Shown piece by piece: positions 1 through 6,696 of a DNA stretch of 12,186 nt. The DNA is from Wenzhouxiangella sp. Lineage in GTDB: Bacteria > Pseudomonadota > Gammaproteobacteria > Xanthomonadales > Wenzhouxiangellaceae. The stretch is taken from contig SKZJ01000329.1 in the NCBI GenBank assembly GCA_007127425.1, positions 1 through 12,186 on the forward strand, in the 5' to 3' direction. A program made the translations under genes and the position numbers. The notes beneath the pieces were generated by a model. The model searched no databases. It saw nothing but the letters and a program-made list of their open reading frames with translations, and was not told the DNA's origin. Each line of letters starts with the position of its first letter. The first letter of the stretch is position 1.

Positions 1-397
1 GCACTTCCTCAAGGAAGTGCGCGAGGCGCTCAAGACACTCAGGATGGACGAGGCGTTGCTCAAGCGTGCGGTCAACGAGGGGTTCTCGGGCGGTGAGAAG
101 AAGCGCAACGAGATCGTTCAGATGGCCATGCTCAAGCCGAAGCTCGCCGTACTCGACGAGACCGATTCGGGGCTGGACATCGATGCGCTCAAGCTGGTCG
201 CCGAGGGCATCAACCGCCTGCGCGACGACAAGCGCTCGTTCATGGTCATCACCCACTACCAGCGCCTGCTTGAATACCTCGAGCCCGATCATGTGCACGT
301 GCTGTCCGACGGTCGCATCGCCGAGTCGGGCGGCAAGGAACTGGCCGGGCGGCTGGAGCGCGAGGGTTACGCATTCCTGGACACGGCCGAGGCGTAA
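1..397 (+). CDS. sufC: SufC, Fe-S assembly ATPase (5'-truncated)
   Basis: This is the C-terminal half of the ABC-type ATPase SufC, which with SufB and SufD forms the SufBCD scaffold for Fe-S cluster assembly in the cytoplasm. The frame is open from base 2 and gives 131 residues, against about 250 for the family, so the Walker A half lies outside the window. Visible motifs are the ABC signature (FSGGEKKR, from about base 86), Walker B ([12 protein letters not shown]) and the H-loop histidine in VITHYQRLL. The SufC-type signature FSGGEKKR and the D-loop SGLDIDAL separate it from ordinary transporter ATPases. The TAA stop at 395-397 is only 3 bp before the sufD ATG, so the two are co-transcribed. 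sufB is expected just upstream, but this is not seen. Confidence 0.96.
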   Translation, partial: HFLKEVREALKTLRMDEALLKRAVNEGFSGGEKKRNEIVQMAMLKPKLAVLDETDSGLDIDALKLVAEGINRLRDDKRSFMVITHYQRLLEYLEPDHVHVLSDGRIAESGGKELAGRLEREGYAFLDTAEA

Positions 398-400
398 GCG

Positions 401-1603
401 ATGAGTGCACTGCTTGATCGATTTTCCGGGGAGCAAGACCTGCCCGTCGATGATTTCGACGACATCAGGCGCCGGGCGCAAGCCGCGCTGATGCAGCACG
501 GCTTTCCCGACCTCAAGACCGAGGACTGGAAGTACACGCCGCTGAAGCTGCTGGAAAAGCGCGAGTTCAGCGCTGAAGAAACCTCGCCGGCCAGCCTGCC
601 CGAACTGCCGTTCGAGGCCCGGGTGCTGCATTTCGCAAACGGCCGGCTGGATCTCGATGCCTGTGATCTTCCCGCCGGTGTTCGCATCGAACCGATCGGA
701 CGCGATTCGCTGGAGCGGGCCGACCATGGTGATCGCGCCGGTGCCTTCGCATGGCTCAACCTGGCCCGCTTCGAGCAGGGACTGCGATTGGTGATCGAAT
801 CCGACCAGGATCAGCCGCTGGTGCTGGCGTTGACCACCGCCGAAGGCTTTGCCGCCGAGGTGCATCCACGCCTGGAAGTCGAAGTGGCCGAAGGGGTGTC
901 GGCCACCCTGGTCGAGTTCCAGCAAGGTGCCGGTGCCGGCCTGGTCAACCGCGTGGTTGATATCGGGCTGGCCCGGGGGGCGCGCTTGAACCACGTGATC
1001 CGGCGTGGTGGCGGTGACAGCGTCTGGATCGAACGTGCCGTGGTGAATGTGCATGACGAGGCCGACTACCGCGTTCATGTGCTCGATTGCGGCGGCCGAC
1101 TGACCCGCCAGGACCTGCGAGTGCAACTGCTGGCCGCCGGTGCCAGGGGTGAGATCGACGGCATCGGCCTGGTCGATACGCGCCAGCACATCGATTACCA
1201 CACCGCCATCGAACACATCGTCGGCCATACCAACAGTCGCGAGTCCTTCCGCCTGCTCGGCGATGGTTCGGGCGTGGGCGTGTTCAACGGTCGCATCCAT
1301 ATCCACAAGGGTGCCGACGACAGTCATTCCGACCTCAATACCGCCAACCTGCTGTTGAGCGAGAATGCGCGCATCAACACCAAGCCGGAACTGGAGATCT
1401 ACGCCGAAGAGGTTACCGCAAGCCACGGCGCGACCATCGGCCAGCTTGACGACGACGCCATGTTTTACCTGCGCTCGCGCGGCATCCCGGCCAACGAGGC
1501 CGGCGCCCTGCTCAAGTACGGCTTTGCCGCCGCGCCGCTGGAAGGTCAGGAGAACGAGTCGGTCCGTGAGTGGCTGCTGGCTGAACTGCACAGGCAGATG
1601 TGA
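401..1603 (+). CDS. sufD: SufD, Fe-S cluster scaffold subunit
   Basis: SufD is 400 residues long, the usual family size. It is the partner of SufB in the SufBC2D scaffold and is needed for iron entry and cluster assembly. The N-terminal part is helical and variable. The C-terminal half carries the conserved beta-helix and core signatures: HTNSRESFRLLGDGSGVGVF, SDLNTANLLLS, the INTKPELEIYAEEV stretch, and SHGATIGQLDDDAMFYLRSRG. His342 in ASHGAT aligns with the functionally important His360 of E. coli SufD. The residue two before it is Ala here, where E. coli SufD has Cys358. The ATG at 401 has a GAGG at 389-392, inside the end of sufC, which supports this start. The stop (1601-1603) lies 23 bp before the preferred sufS ATG. 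Confidence 0.96.
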   Translation: MSALLDRFSGEQDLPVDDFDDIRRRAQAALMQHGFPDLKTEDWKYTPLKLLEKREFSAEETSPASLPELPFEARVLHFANGRLDLDACDLPAGVRIEPIGRDSLERADHGDRAGAFAWLNLARFEQGLRLVIESDQDQPLVLALTTAEGFAAEVHPRLEVEVAEGVSATLVEFQQGAGAGLVNRVVDIGLARGARLNHVIRRGGGDSVWIERAVVNVHDEADYRVHVLDCGGRLTRQDLRVQLLAAGARGEIDGIGLVDTRQHIDYHTAIEHIVGHTNSRESFRLLGDGSGVGVFNGRIHIHKGADDSHSDLNTANLLLSENARINTKPELEIYAEEVTASHGATIGQLDDDAMFYLRSRGIPANEAGALLKYGFAAAPLEGQENESVREWLLAELHRQM

Positions 1604-1626
1604 AGGTGTCAGGACAACGAAAGCCG

Positions 1627-2874
1627 ATGGAAACAGTTGAATCACGAGTCAAGGAACAACTCAACGTGCACGCGCTGCGCGAGCAGTTTCCCGTGCTCAC
1701 ACGCGAAGTGCACGGCAAGCCGTTGGTGTACCTGGATAACGCCGCCACCGCGCAGCGCCCACTCAAGGTCATCGAGGCGATGGATGATTTCTATCGTCGC
1801 TACAACGCCAATGTTCATCGCGGCGTGCACCAGCTGTCGGTCGAGGCTTCCGAGAAGTTCGAACAGTCACGCTCGGCGGTCGCCCGTCTGCTCAATGCCG
1901 CCAGCGATCGCGAGATCGTGTTCACCCGCGGCACCACCGAGGCGATCAACCTGGTTGCCAACAGCTACGTGCGGCCGAAGCTCCAGCCCGGTGATGAAAT
2001 CCTCATTACCCACATGGAGCATCACTCCAACATCGTTCCGTGGCAGATGCTGTGCGAACAGACCGGCGCGGTGCTCAAGGTCGCGCCGATCAACCAGCGC
2101 GGGGAATTGCTGCTCGAGGAATTCGAAAGCCTGATTTCCGAACGCACGCGCATCATCGGCGTAGTGCATGTCTCCAATGCCCTGGGTACGGTGAACCCGG
2201 TTGCTGAAATCTGCGCCATGGCCAAAAGGCATGGTGTGCCCGTGCTCGTGGACGGCGCCCAGGCCACGCCGCATGAAATAGTCGACGTGCAGGCACTGGA
2301 TTGCGATTTCTATTGCATCTCCGCTCACAAGATGTACGGCCCCACCGGCATCGGCGCGCTGTGGGCGCGCGAGGAACTGCTCGAAGCCATGCCGCCCTGG
2401 CAGGGTGGTGGCGAGATGATCCAGCGGGTCAGCTTCAGCGGTACGACCTACAACGAGATTCCGCACAAATTCGAGGCCGGCACGCCCAATATTTCCGGGG
2501 CCATCGGTTTCGGCGCTGCGGTGGAGTTCATCGAGGAAGTCGGCATCGAACGCATCGCCGACCACGAGATGCGGCTACTCGACCACGCCACGCAGGCCAT
2601 GTCGAAGGTGGAGGGCTTGACCATCATCGGCCAGGCCGAACACAAGGGACCGGTGGTGTCGTTCACCCTCGACGGTGCCCATCCCAATGATATCGGCACC
2701 ATTATCGACCACGCAGGCGTTGCCCTGCGCACCGGCCACCACTGCGCCATGCCGGTGATGGAGTTCTTCCAGGTACCGGCCACCGCGCGGGTGTCGTTTG
2801 CCGTCTACAACCTGCACTCGGAAATCGACGTCTTCCTCGACGGGTTGGAAAAGGCACGCCGTATGCTGGCTTGA
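1627..2874 (+). CDS. sufS: SufS, PLP-dependent cysteine desulfurase
   Basis: SufS converts L-cysteine to L-alanine and holds the sulfur as a persulfide for Fe-S assembly. From the ATG at 1627 it is 415 residues (E. coli SufS is 406). Visible features are YLDNAAT near residue 36, THMEHHSN (His132 stacks on PLP), VDGAQ (Asp209, Gln212), the PLP lysine Lys235 in SAHKMYGPTG, and the active-site Cys373 in RTGHHCAMP. These identify the class V aminotransferase fold, SufS/CsdA branch. The start is uncertain. A GTG at 1600 overlaps the sufD stop and would add nine residues (MKVSGQRKP). I prefer 1627 because the family usually begins close to the ALREQFPVL segment, though its AGGA is rather far upstream. 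It is the third gene of the visible suf operon. Confidence 0.95.
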   Translation: METVESRVKEQLNVHALREQFPVLTREVHGKPLVYLDNAATAQRPLKVIEAMDDFYRRYNANVHRGVHQLSVEASEKFEQSRSAVARLLNAASDREIVFTRGTTEAINLVANSYVRPKLQPGDEILITHMEHHSNIVPWQMLCEQTGAVLKVAPINQRGELLLEEFESLISERTRIIGVVHVSNALGTVNPVAEICAMAKRHGVPVLVDGAQATPHEIVDVQALDCDFYCISAHKMYGPTGIGALWAREELLEAMPPWQGGGEMIQRVSFSGTTYNEIPHKFEAGTPNISGAIGFGAAVEFIEEVGIERIADHEMRLLDHATQAMSKVEGLTIIGQAEHKGPVVSFTLDGAHPNDIGTIIDHAGVALRTGHHCAMPVMEFFQVPATARVSFAVYNLHSEIDVFLDGLEKARRMLA

Positions 2875-3090
2875 AACTCCCAGGATCAGCGGTAAACGTG
2901 AAATGGGGGCGTTGCCGTGCTGTTCTTGGGCCAGGGTGGGCAATGGCGGGGGCAGGGCCGTTGGCCAGCACACACCAGATGGAAACCCGGAAGCTCGCCC
3001 CCGTTTTACGTTTATCGTTTCCCGTTCAGTAGCCGAGCAGAGGCGCAATCAACCGCCGGACTTCTGACGCACTCACTCACCACGCACCAA
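2875..3090. other. Non-coding gap between sufS and the opposing lipoprotein gene
   Basis: These 216 bases separate the convergent ends of sufS and the minus-strand lipoprotein gene. I see no credible gene. The first two thirds hold a long imperfect inverted repeat, listed separately. The last part (about 3068-3100) is a pyrimidine/A-rich simple stretch of CACTCA/CACC-type words. No canonical hairpin followed by a T-run is visible for either gene. Confidence 0.6.
2890..3017. repeat. Imperfect 22-bp inverted repeat around an 84-bp core
   Basis: The left arm (2890-2911) and the right arm (2996-3017) are reverse complements at 19 of 22 positions. Both contain TAAACGT and GGGGGCG words. The core is G-rich and holds nested GGCC pairs. 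The arrangement resembles a small non-autonomous or REP-related element, or a long hairpin at the 3' end of the sufS transcript. There is no T-run, so a classical terminator is unlikely. No target-site duplication was found by eye. Confidence 0.6.
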
Positions 3091-3678
3091 TCACTCCACC
3101 CGCCATCTTCCCCACATCGGGTTGCCACTGACCTCGATATCGAGATCCCGCAACCAGTCTCTGACGACGTGGTTGGAGTTGTAGAACACCGTGTAGCTCC
3201 TGGGATCGTGTACGAACTCCAGGTCATAGTCGTGGTTGTAGTGCAGGGTGTCGATGGCGGCCTGGAAGCGTTGGGTGAGGTGCCGGTCCAGTTCATCGAT
3301 GCGTTCGGCTTCGGCGGCCAGCTCATGGATCGCCTCTATGACGACCGGAATCTGCTGGCGGATGGTGGCCTCCCCGGGCGGTCCGGTCATTTCCTTTCGT
3401 CCCAGCGCGGCCTGGGTGGGAAAGAACAGTGTCGGCCAGACCCGGAAGAATCCCATCTCCTGAAGAGCGTACCAGCGCCACTCGCCATAGAGGTAACGCA
3501 CCATGGAGTCGTCCTCACGCGTCAGTACCAGGCTGGCATGGCGCCCGTGATCGACCAGCCAGGCGGGGCGTGGCTGCTCGAGTGCGTGCTCATCCGGACG
3601 AGTGACGGTGCCGACGCAGCCGGTGAGCAGGATGGTCAGCGTCAGGGCGGTAATGCCGTAGCGAGCCGGTGTCGACAT
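3091..3678 (-). CDS. Predicted lipoprotein of unknown function
   Basis: This protein is 195 residues from the ATG at 3678. That start gives a clean lipoprotein signal: MSTPARY, a hydrophobic stretch, then lipobox LLTGC with the lipidated Cys21. An upstream in-frame GTG at 3738 would put 20 polar residues before the signal and intrude on the sufU promoter, so I reject it. After Cys21 comes a short linker, then DHGRHASLVL (His44, His47), an aromatic segment (YGEWRWYALQEMGFF), a helical stretch at about 110-150, and YNSNHVVRDWL near residue 166. The HGxHxxLV...YNSN pattern faintly recalls DUF2459/urease-region lipoproteins, which have a Cys in the last motif; here it is Ser168. That family link is a guess. 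The gene points against sufS and sufU and so interrupts the suf operon. Envelope location is inferred from the lipobox. Confidence 0.8.
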   Translation of the reverse strand: MSTPARYGITALTLTILLTGCVGTVTRPDEHALEQPRPAWLVDHGRHASLVLTREDDSMVRYLYGEWRWYALQEMGFFRVWPTLFFPTQAALGRKEMTGPPGEATIRQQIPVVIEAIHELAAEAERIDELDRHLTQRFQAAIDTLHYNHDYDLEFVHDPRSYTVFYNSNHVVRDWLRDLDIEVSGNPMWGRWRVE

Positions 3679-3710
3679 GACGATGCGACTGGGTTGGGTG
3701 TAAGTCCGAT

Positions 3711-3751
3711 TGTCCAGCGCGAGCACGGTCGTGTCCACCGTGTCCAGCGCG
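3711..3751. repeat. Direct repeats in the divergent promoter region
   Basis: TGTCCAGCGCG occurs at 3711-3721 and again, identically, at 3741-3751, so the starts are 30 bp apart, close to three helical turns. A further TGTCCA lies between them at 3732. The repeats sit between the divergent lipoprotein and sufU starts, and the second copy ends just before the candidate sufU -10 element. They could be regulator binding sites or chance; no known operator is recognised. Confidence 0.4.
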
Positions 3752-3752
3752 C

Positions 3753-3761
3753 TGGTAGAAT
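3753..3761 (+). promoter_or_regulatory. Candidate extended -10 promoter of sufU
   Basis: TGGTAGAAT matches an extended -10 element (TGn followed by TAGAAT at 3756-3761). No good -35 hexamer lies 16-18 bp upstream. Initiation 6-7 bp downstream would fall near 3768, only about 3 nt before the sufU ATG at 3771. The transcript would then be nearly leaderless, which fits the lack of a Shine-Dalgarno sequence there. Confidence 0.45.
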
Positions 3762-3770
3762 CCGCTGGCC

Positions 3771-4193
3771 ATGGCCCTCGACAAGCTCTACCAGCAACTG
3801 GTGCTCGATCACAATCGCGCGCCGCGCAACTTCGGTCCCGTGTCCGGTGCGACGCACTCTGCGCGCGGCCGTGATGCGCTGTGTGGGGACGATATCCTGG
3901 TGGAACTGGTGATCGAAGACGATCGGGTCGTGCGTGCGGGTTTCTCCGGCGAGGCCTGCGCGATCACCACGGCTTCGGCCTCGATGCTGACTGAATGGCT
4001 GACCGGCCGTTCCGTGAGCGAGTTCGACAGTGCTTTCGGGCAATTCGAGCAGGTGCTGGCCAATCCGGGTGAGCCGCCTTGCCCGCTACTTGGCGACATC
4101 AATGAATTGCGAGCCGTCAGCGCCTTTCCGGCCAGGGTGCGCAATGCGCTGTTGCCGTGGAAAACGATTCTACGGGCGTTGGAGGAGGGCTGA
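3771..4193 (+). CDS. sufU: SufU-like (NifU-family) sulfur-transfer protein, atypical Zn site
   Basis: The protein is 140 residues and resembles SufU, which accepts persulfide sulfur from SufS. The N-terminus LYQQLVLDHNRAPRNFG is typical. Cys38-Gly-Asp40 and Cys63 (EACAITTASASM) match two cysteines and the aspartate of the Zn site. The C-terminus LGDINEL...FPARVRNALLPW matches the family, but the third ligand cysteine (LGD...FPxRxKCAxLxW) is Asn125. Spacing of 25 residues from Cys38 to Cys63 and 62 from Cys63 to position 125 equals B. subtilis SufU (Cys41, Cys66, Cys128) and shows the SufU-type insertion absent from IscU. An extra Cys104 (EPPCPLLGD) lies inside that insertion. It is separated from sufS by an opposite-strand gene and probably has its own promoter. 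It may be a divergent working SufU or one with changed metal binding. Confidence 0.88.
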   Translation: MALDKLYQQLVLDHNRAPRNFGPVSGATHSARGRDALCGDDILVELVIEDDRVVRAGFSGEACAITTASASMLTEWLTGRSVSEFDSAFGQFEQVLANPGEPPCPLLGDINELRAVSAFPARVRNALLPWKTILRALEEG

Positions 4194-4215
4194 TTCGTCG
4201 TTCGATCTTTAGGGG

Positions 4216-4336
4216 GTCGTCCCGGAATCGCCGCAGGCGATATCCGGGACCTAGCACGCGAGGATATATGGACGGCGCCGGGGCAGGGTTCACCTTGGGA
4301 GGTCCCGGATATCGCCTGCGGCGATTCCGGGACGAC
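4216..4336. repeat. REP pair in inverted orientation (BIME-like)
   Basis: Bases 4216-4252 and 4300-4336 are perfect reverse complements over 37 bp, separated by 47 bp. Each arm is itself an imperfect palindrome: in the left arm 4219-4250 folds as GTCCCGGA, bulged A, TCGCC, loop GCA, GGCGA, bulged TA, TCCGGGAC. Pairing can extend outward (CTTTA at 4207-4211 with TAAAG at 4340-4344). A pair of inverted REP units is the layout of bacterial interspersed mosaic elements. The position just after the sufU stop suggests transcript-end stabilisation or a barrier between convergent genes. Such units are usually multicopy and moved by RAYT transposases; no RAYT is in this window. Confidence 0.85.
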
Positions 4337-4374
4337 GCTTAAAGCGCCTACGAAACGAAAAAGCGACGAAACGA

Positions 4375-4394
4375 CCAACCAGCCAACCAGCCAA
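4375..4394. repeat. Short tandem repeat, 8-bp unit x 2.5
   Basis: The unit CCAACCAG is repeated two and a half times directly upstream (plus-strand sense) of the terminator. The preceding 25 bases contain two copies of CGAAACGA. This looks like slippage-derived simple sequence. No function is evident. Confidence 0.7.
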
Positions 4395-4432
4395 TAAAAA
4401 AGCCCCCACCACCCAAGGGGCGGCAGGGGCTT
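4395..4432 (-). terminator. Rho-independent terminator of the minus-strand unit
   Basis: Read on the minus strand, AAGCCCC and GGGGCTT form a stem with a partly paired interior (CCGCCCC with GGGTGG). The stem runs into a T-run (CTTTTTTATT). It lies 30 bp beyond the stop codon of the membrane protein gene, the expected end of the transcript. On the plus strand the stem is followed only by TCAATT, so it is weak for sufU. Confidence 0.85.
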
Positions 4433-4461
4433 CAATTCGCCTCAGGCGTTAGCTCAGAGAC

Positions 4462-5475
4462 TCAGGGCTTGCCCGGTTCCGCGGCGGCGCCACCCTGCGG
4501 CGGTTCTTCGGGTTCCGGCGTGGCCGTGCCTTTTTCGCGGTCCCAGTCCATGGCCTTGGTCTTGAACTGGCCGAATTTCTTCGACACGCCGTTGAGCTTG
4601 GCTTCCCACTCGGGATTGGGCTCCTGGCCCTCGGTGACCTTGAAGAAGACCTGCATCAGGGCGGTCATGGCGATCGGCTCGATCACCGATTGCTTCACAC
4701 CCCAGGCGAAGATGACGGCGGTGATCAGGGCCAGCGGGCCGGCCATGGCCGGGATAACCGCGACCAAAGCGATCATGGGGCCGAGAATCAGCAGGAACAC
4801 CAGGAAGGTCAGAGCCCAGATGATGAAGGCCAGCCAGAAGGCGTTCTTGAGAAACGCCTTGTAGTTCTGGGCGTACAGGATCAGCGCGGTCTGGCTGGAG
4901 CGCCATGGATTGTCCGAATTCGTGCGGATGTTGTGCGCCAGGATGACTTCATCGAGGTAGGTCAGCGACAGGTTGACCACCGTGTTGATGAACTTGACCA
5001 GGTTGCGCAGGCCCGGAATCGGGATGAAGGAGGTGACCGTGAAGAAGGCCCGGTTGAACGCTCTCAGCACCACCTTGATGAGCTGGTCGATGCCGAACAG
5101 TACCGAGGACTCGGCAAAGCGCTCGCGCACCACCTGCTGGGCGTGATCGATCTGGCTGCGGCCGCCGGGCAGTTCCTTGCCTTCCATCAGTTCGACCAGC
5201 ACGGCGATGTGGCCGGCCTTGACCATGTAGAGCAGGTATTCGCGCAACAGGTAGGCGATTACCGACATGATGCCGAAGCCGACCAGGCCGCCGAAGAAGC
5301 TGAATGCGCCCGGTTCTCCGCCGATCATGCCGATACCGTAGCCAATGCCGGCACCGATGCCGGTCATCAGGATGTAGGCCAGCGTGATGCCGAAATAGAT
5401 CAGGAAGCGAAAAATCAGAAACGGCAGGGTGCGCATCATCAGGCTGAGCACTTCGCCGATCTTGAAATCCATCAT
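4462..5475 (-). CDS. Multi-spanning inner-membrane protein of unknown function
   Basis: This protein of 337 residues is not one I recognise. It has hydrophobic segments at about 17-52 (with Gly-rich GIGAGIGYGIG), 57-85 and 212-260, with weaker ones near 125-180. The middle contains amphipathic stretches (TSFIPIPGLRNLVKFINTVVNLSLTYLDEVILAHNI) that may be re-entrant or interfacial. The C-terminal tail (about 285-337) is charged and ends in a Pro/Glu/Gly/Ala-rich low-complexity run, probably cytoplasmic. Two adjacent ATG codons open the frame. The first (5475) has GAGGG at a good distance upstream and is chosen. The gene follows the serine hydrolase gene by 87 bp and is the last of the minus-strand series before a terminator. 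A conserved TM family without assigned function is the safest description. Confidence 0.85.
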   Translation of the reverse strand: MMDFKIGEVLSLMMRTLPFLIFRFLIYFGITLAYILMTGIGAGIGYGIGMIGGEPGAFSFFGGLVGFGIMSVIAYLLREYLLYMVKAGHIAVLVELMEGKELPGGRSQIDHAQQVVRERFAESSVLFGIDQLIKVVLRAFNRAFFTVTSFIPIPGLRNLVKFINTVVNLSLTYLDEVILAHNIRTNSDNPWRSSQTALILYAQNYKAFLKNAFWLAFIIWALTFLVFLLILGPMIALVAVIPAMAGPLALITAVIFAWGVKQSVIEPIAMTALMQVFFKVTEGQEPNPEWEAKLNGVSKKFGQFKTKAMDWDREKGTATPEPEEPPQGGAAAEPGKP

Positions 5476-5562
5476 GGTAGGACCCTCACAGGATTTGAGT
5501 TGTTGTCTTCTGGATGATACGAGATTCGGGCGGAAATGTTGCCATTCGCGGTCGATGTCGAG

Positions 5563-6675
5563 TCAGTCATGCGCCTTGATGTGGCGGTGCAGTCGCTGGC
5601 GCAATTCGTCGGCCGGGAATTCGGTGTGTGCGGAGTTGATGTAGACCATGAGGTCGAGGTCGGTGTACCAGGAAAAGTCGGCAGTGAAACCTGATTCTTC
5701 GCCGGTGTGGCCGGCGACCATTCCCCACGGCGAGCGGCGAAAATGCAGCCCGTAGCCGTAGCGACTGCCGTCGGGTTCGCGGACCTGCGGTTCCAGCCAT
5801 CGTTCCAGCCAGGGCGATGACAGCCAGATGCCACGGCGCAAGGCGTACCACCAGGCCAGTATGCCGGCAGGTCGGGCCAGCAGGTCGCCGGCGCCGCGGG
5901 CGTTGTAGCCCATGCCGTCAGCCAGTCGTGGCCGGTCGAGCCAGTGTCCAAGATCGCGTTTCCCGTCGCGCCCGCGTACCAGGTCGCGCTCATGCCAGTC
6001 GGGGCCCAGCAGGCCGATGTCGCCGACACCGGCAGGACTGAGTACGCTGCCGATCAGAAAAGGCTCCCATGATTGCTCCGCCACGATTTCGACCATGGCC
6101 GCCAGCATCGAGTAGCCGACATTGCTGTAGTTGAAGCCGGCGCCGGGAGGGTGGTCGGGCGGGAATTGCTGTACCCGTTCCAGGAAGGTGCTTCGGTCAA
6201 CGGGTTCGAAACGCGGCGCCTCGGCATGATCGCGATGCCTGATCTCGGCCGGCAGACCCGCCGTATGGGTGAGCAGGCTATGGATCGGGATATCGGCCCA
6301 GGGTGATTCCAGTTCGGCGAGATGCAGGCCGATGGGATCTTCCAGCGCCAGCTTGCCCTCGGCGGCGAGGGTCAATACCGCGCTGGCCGTGAACGCCTTG
6401 GTGATCGAGGCCAGCGGCATAACGGCGTTATCGGCGACGGGCCGGGGATCGTCGAGACCCATGGTGCCGTAGCTCGCCAGGAGCAGCACCTCGTCGCCGC
6501 GGGCCACCAGTGCCTGCCCGGCAAAGCCTTCCCGTTCCAGGGTTCGCAGGTAGCGGTCGAGCTGCTCCGAACCCTGCTCGATCTGTCCGCTGGTCGGCAG
6601 CGTGGCACAGGCCGCCGGCAAGAGAGCGGCGAACGCAACGGCGACCCGAAGGCAGGCCGCAGTGTTCCGCCTCAC
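5563..6675 (-). CDS. Serine beta-lactamase-like hydrolase, predicted lipoprotein
   Basis: From the GTG at 6675 the protein is 370 residues. It opens with a lipoprotein signal (MRRNTAAC, hydrophobic core, LPAAC with Cys23). The fold is the class C beta-lactamase/penicillin-binding-like serine hydrolase family. Ser90-x-x-Lys93 sits in LASITKAFTA, Tyr183-Ser-Asn185 in FNYSNVGYSM, and His323-Thr-Gly in AGHTGEESGF, with the usual LLTHTAGLP between the first two. Substrates in this family include cell-wall peptides, esters and lactams; none can be assigned here, and true beta-lactamase activity is not implied. AAGG lies 8 bp before the GTG. An alternative GTG at 6696 is 7 bp after the SDR stop. The open frame runs further upstream, but that part overlaps the SDR gene and would bury the signal peptide. 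It is probably co-transcribed with the SDR and S9 genes. Confidence 0.9.
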   Translation of the reverse strand: MRRNTAACLRVAVAFAALLPAACATLPTSGQIEQGSEQLDRYLRTLEREGFAGQALVARGDEVLLLASYGTMGLDDPRPVADNAVMPLASITKAFTASAVLTLAAEGKLALEDPIGLHLAELESPWADIPIHSLLTHTAGLPAEIRHRDHAEAPRFEPVDRSTFLERVQQFPPDHPPGAGFNYSNVGYSMLAAMVEIVAEQSWEPFLIGSVLSPAGVGDIGLLGPDWHERDLVRGRDGKRDLGHWLDRPRLADGMGYNARGAGDLLARPAGILAWWYALRRGIWLSSPWLERWLEPQVREPDGSRYGYGLHFRRSPWGMVAGHTGEESGFTADFSWYTDLDLMVYINSAHTEFPADELRQRLHRHIKAHD

Positions 6676-6696
6676 GCCCGACGCCTTGCGCCTCAC

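Larger units (their letters stand above)
4194..4461. other. Non-coding gap between convergent sufU and minus-strand unit
   Basis: These 268 bases contain no credible gene. From left to right they hold a REP-type inverted pair (4216-4336), a stretch with repeated CGAAACGA words (about 4349-4374), short tandem repeats (4375-4394) and a rho-independent terminator serving the minus strand. The region is dense in structure for its size and acts as the boundary between two converging transcription units. Confidence 0.65.

Noticed and set aside
1867..2565. A 232-codon minus-strand open frame inside sufS
   Set aside because: It is antisense to the conserved core of SufS and its composition (His/Gly/Asp/Val-rich) is that of a mirror frame.
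2917..3912. A 331-codon plus-strand open frame across the gap, lipoprotein gene and sufU start
   Set aside because: It crosses three unrelated elements, is antisense to the lipoprotein gene, and overlaps sufU out of frame. It has no motifs or ribosome binding site.
4216..4336. CRISPR-like repeat-spacer structure or insertion-sequence ends
   Set aside because: There are only two arms in inverted orientation, with a 47-bp centre and no transposase. A REP pair explains it better.
4690..5517. A 275-codon plus-strand open frame opposite the membrane protein gene
   Set aside because: Its translation is dominated by Asp/Gln/His/Glu, the usual antisense image of hydrophobic codons. The minus-strand gene has a start, ribosome binding site, membrane segments and terminator.
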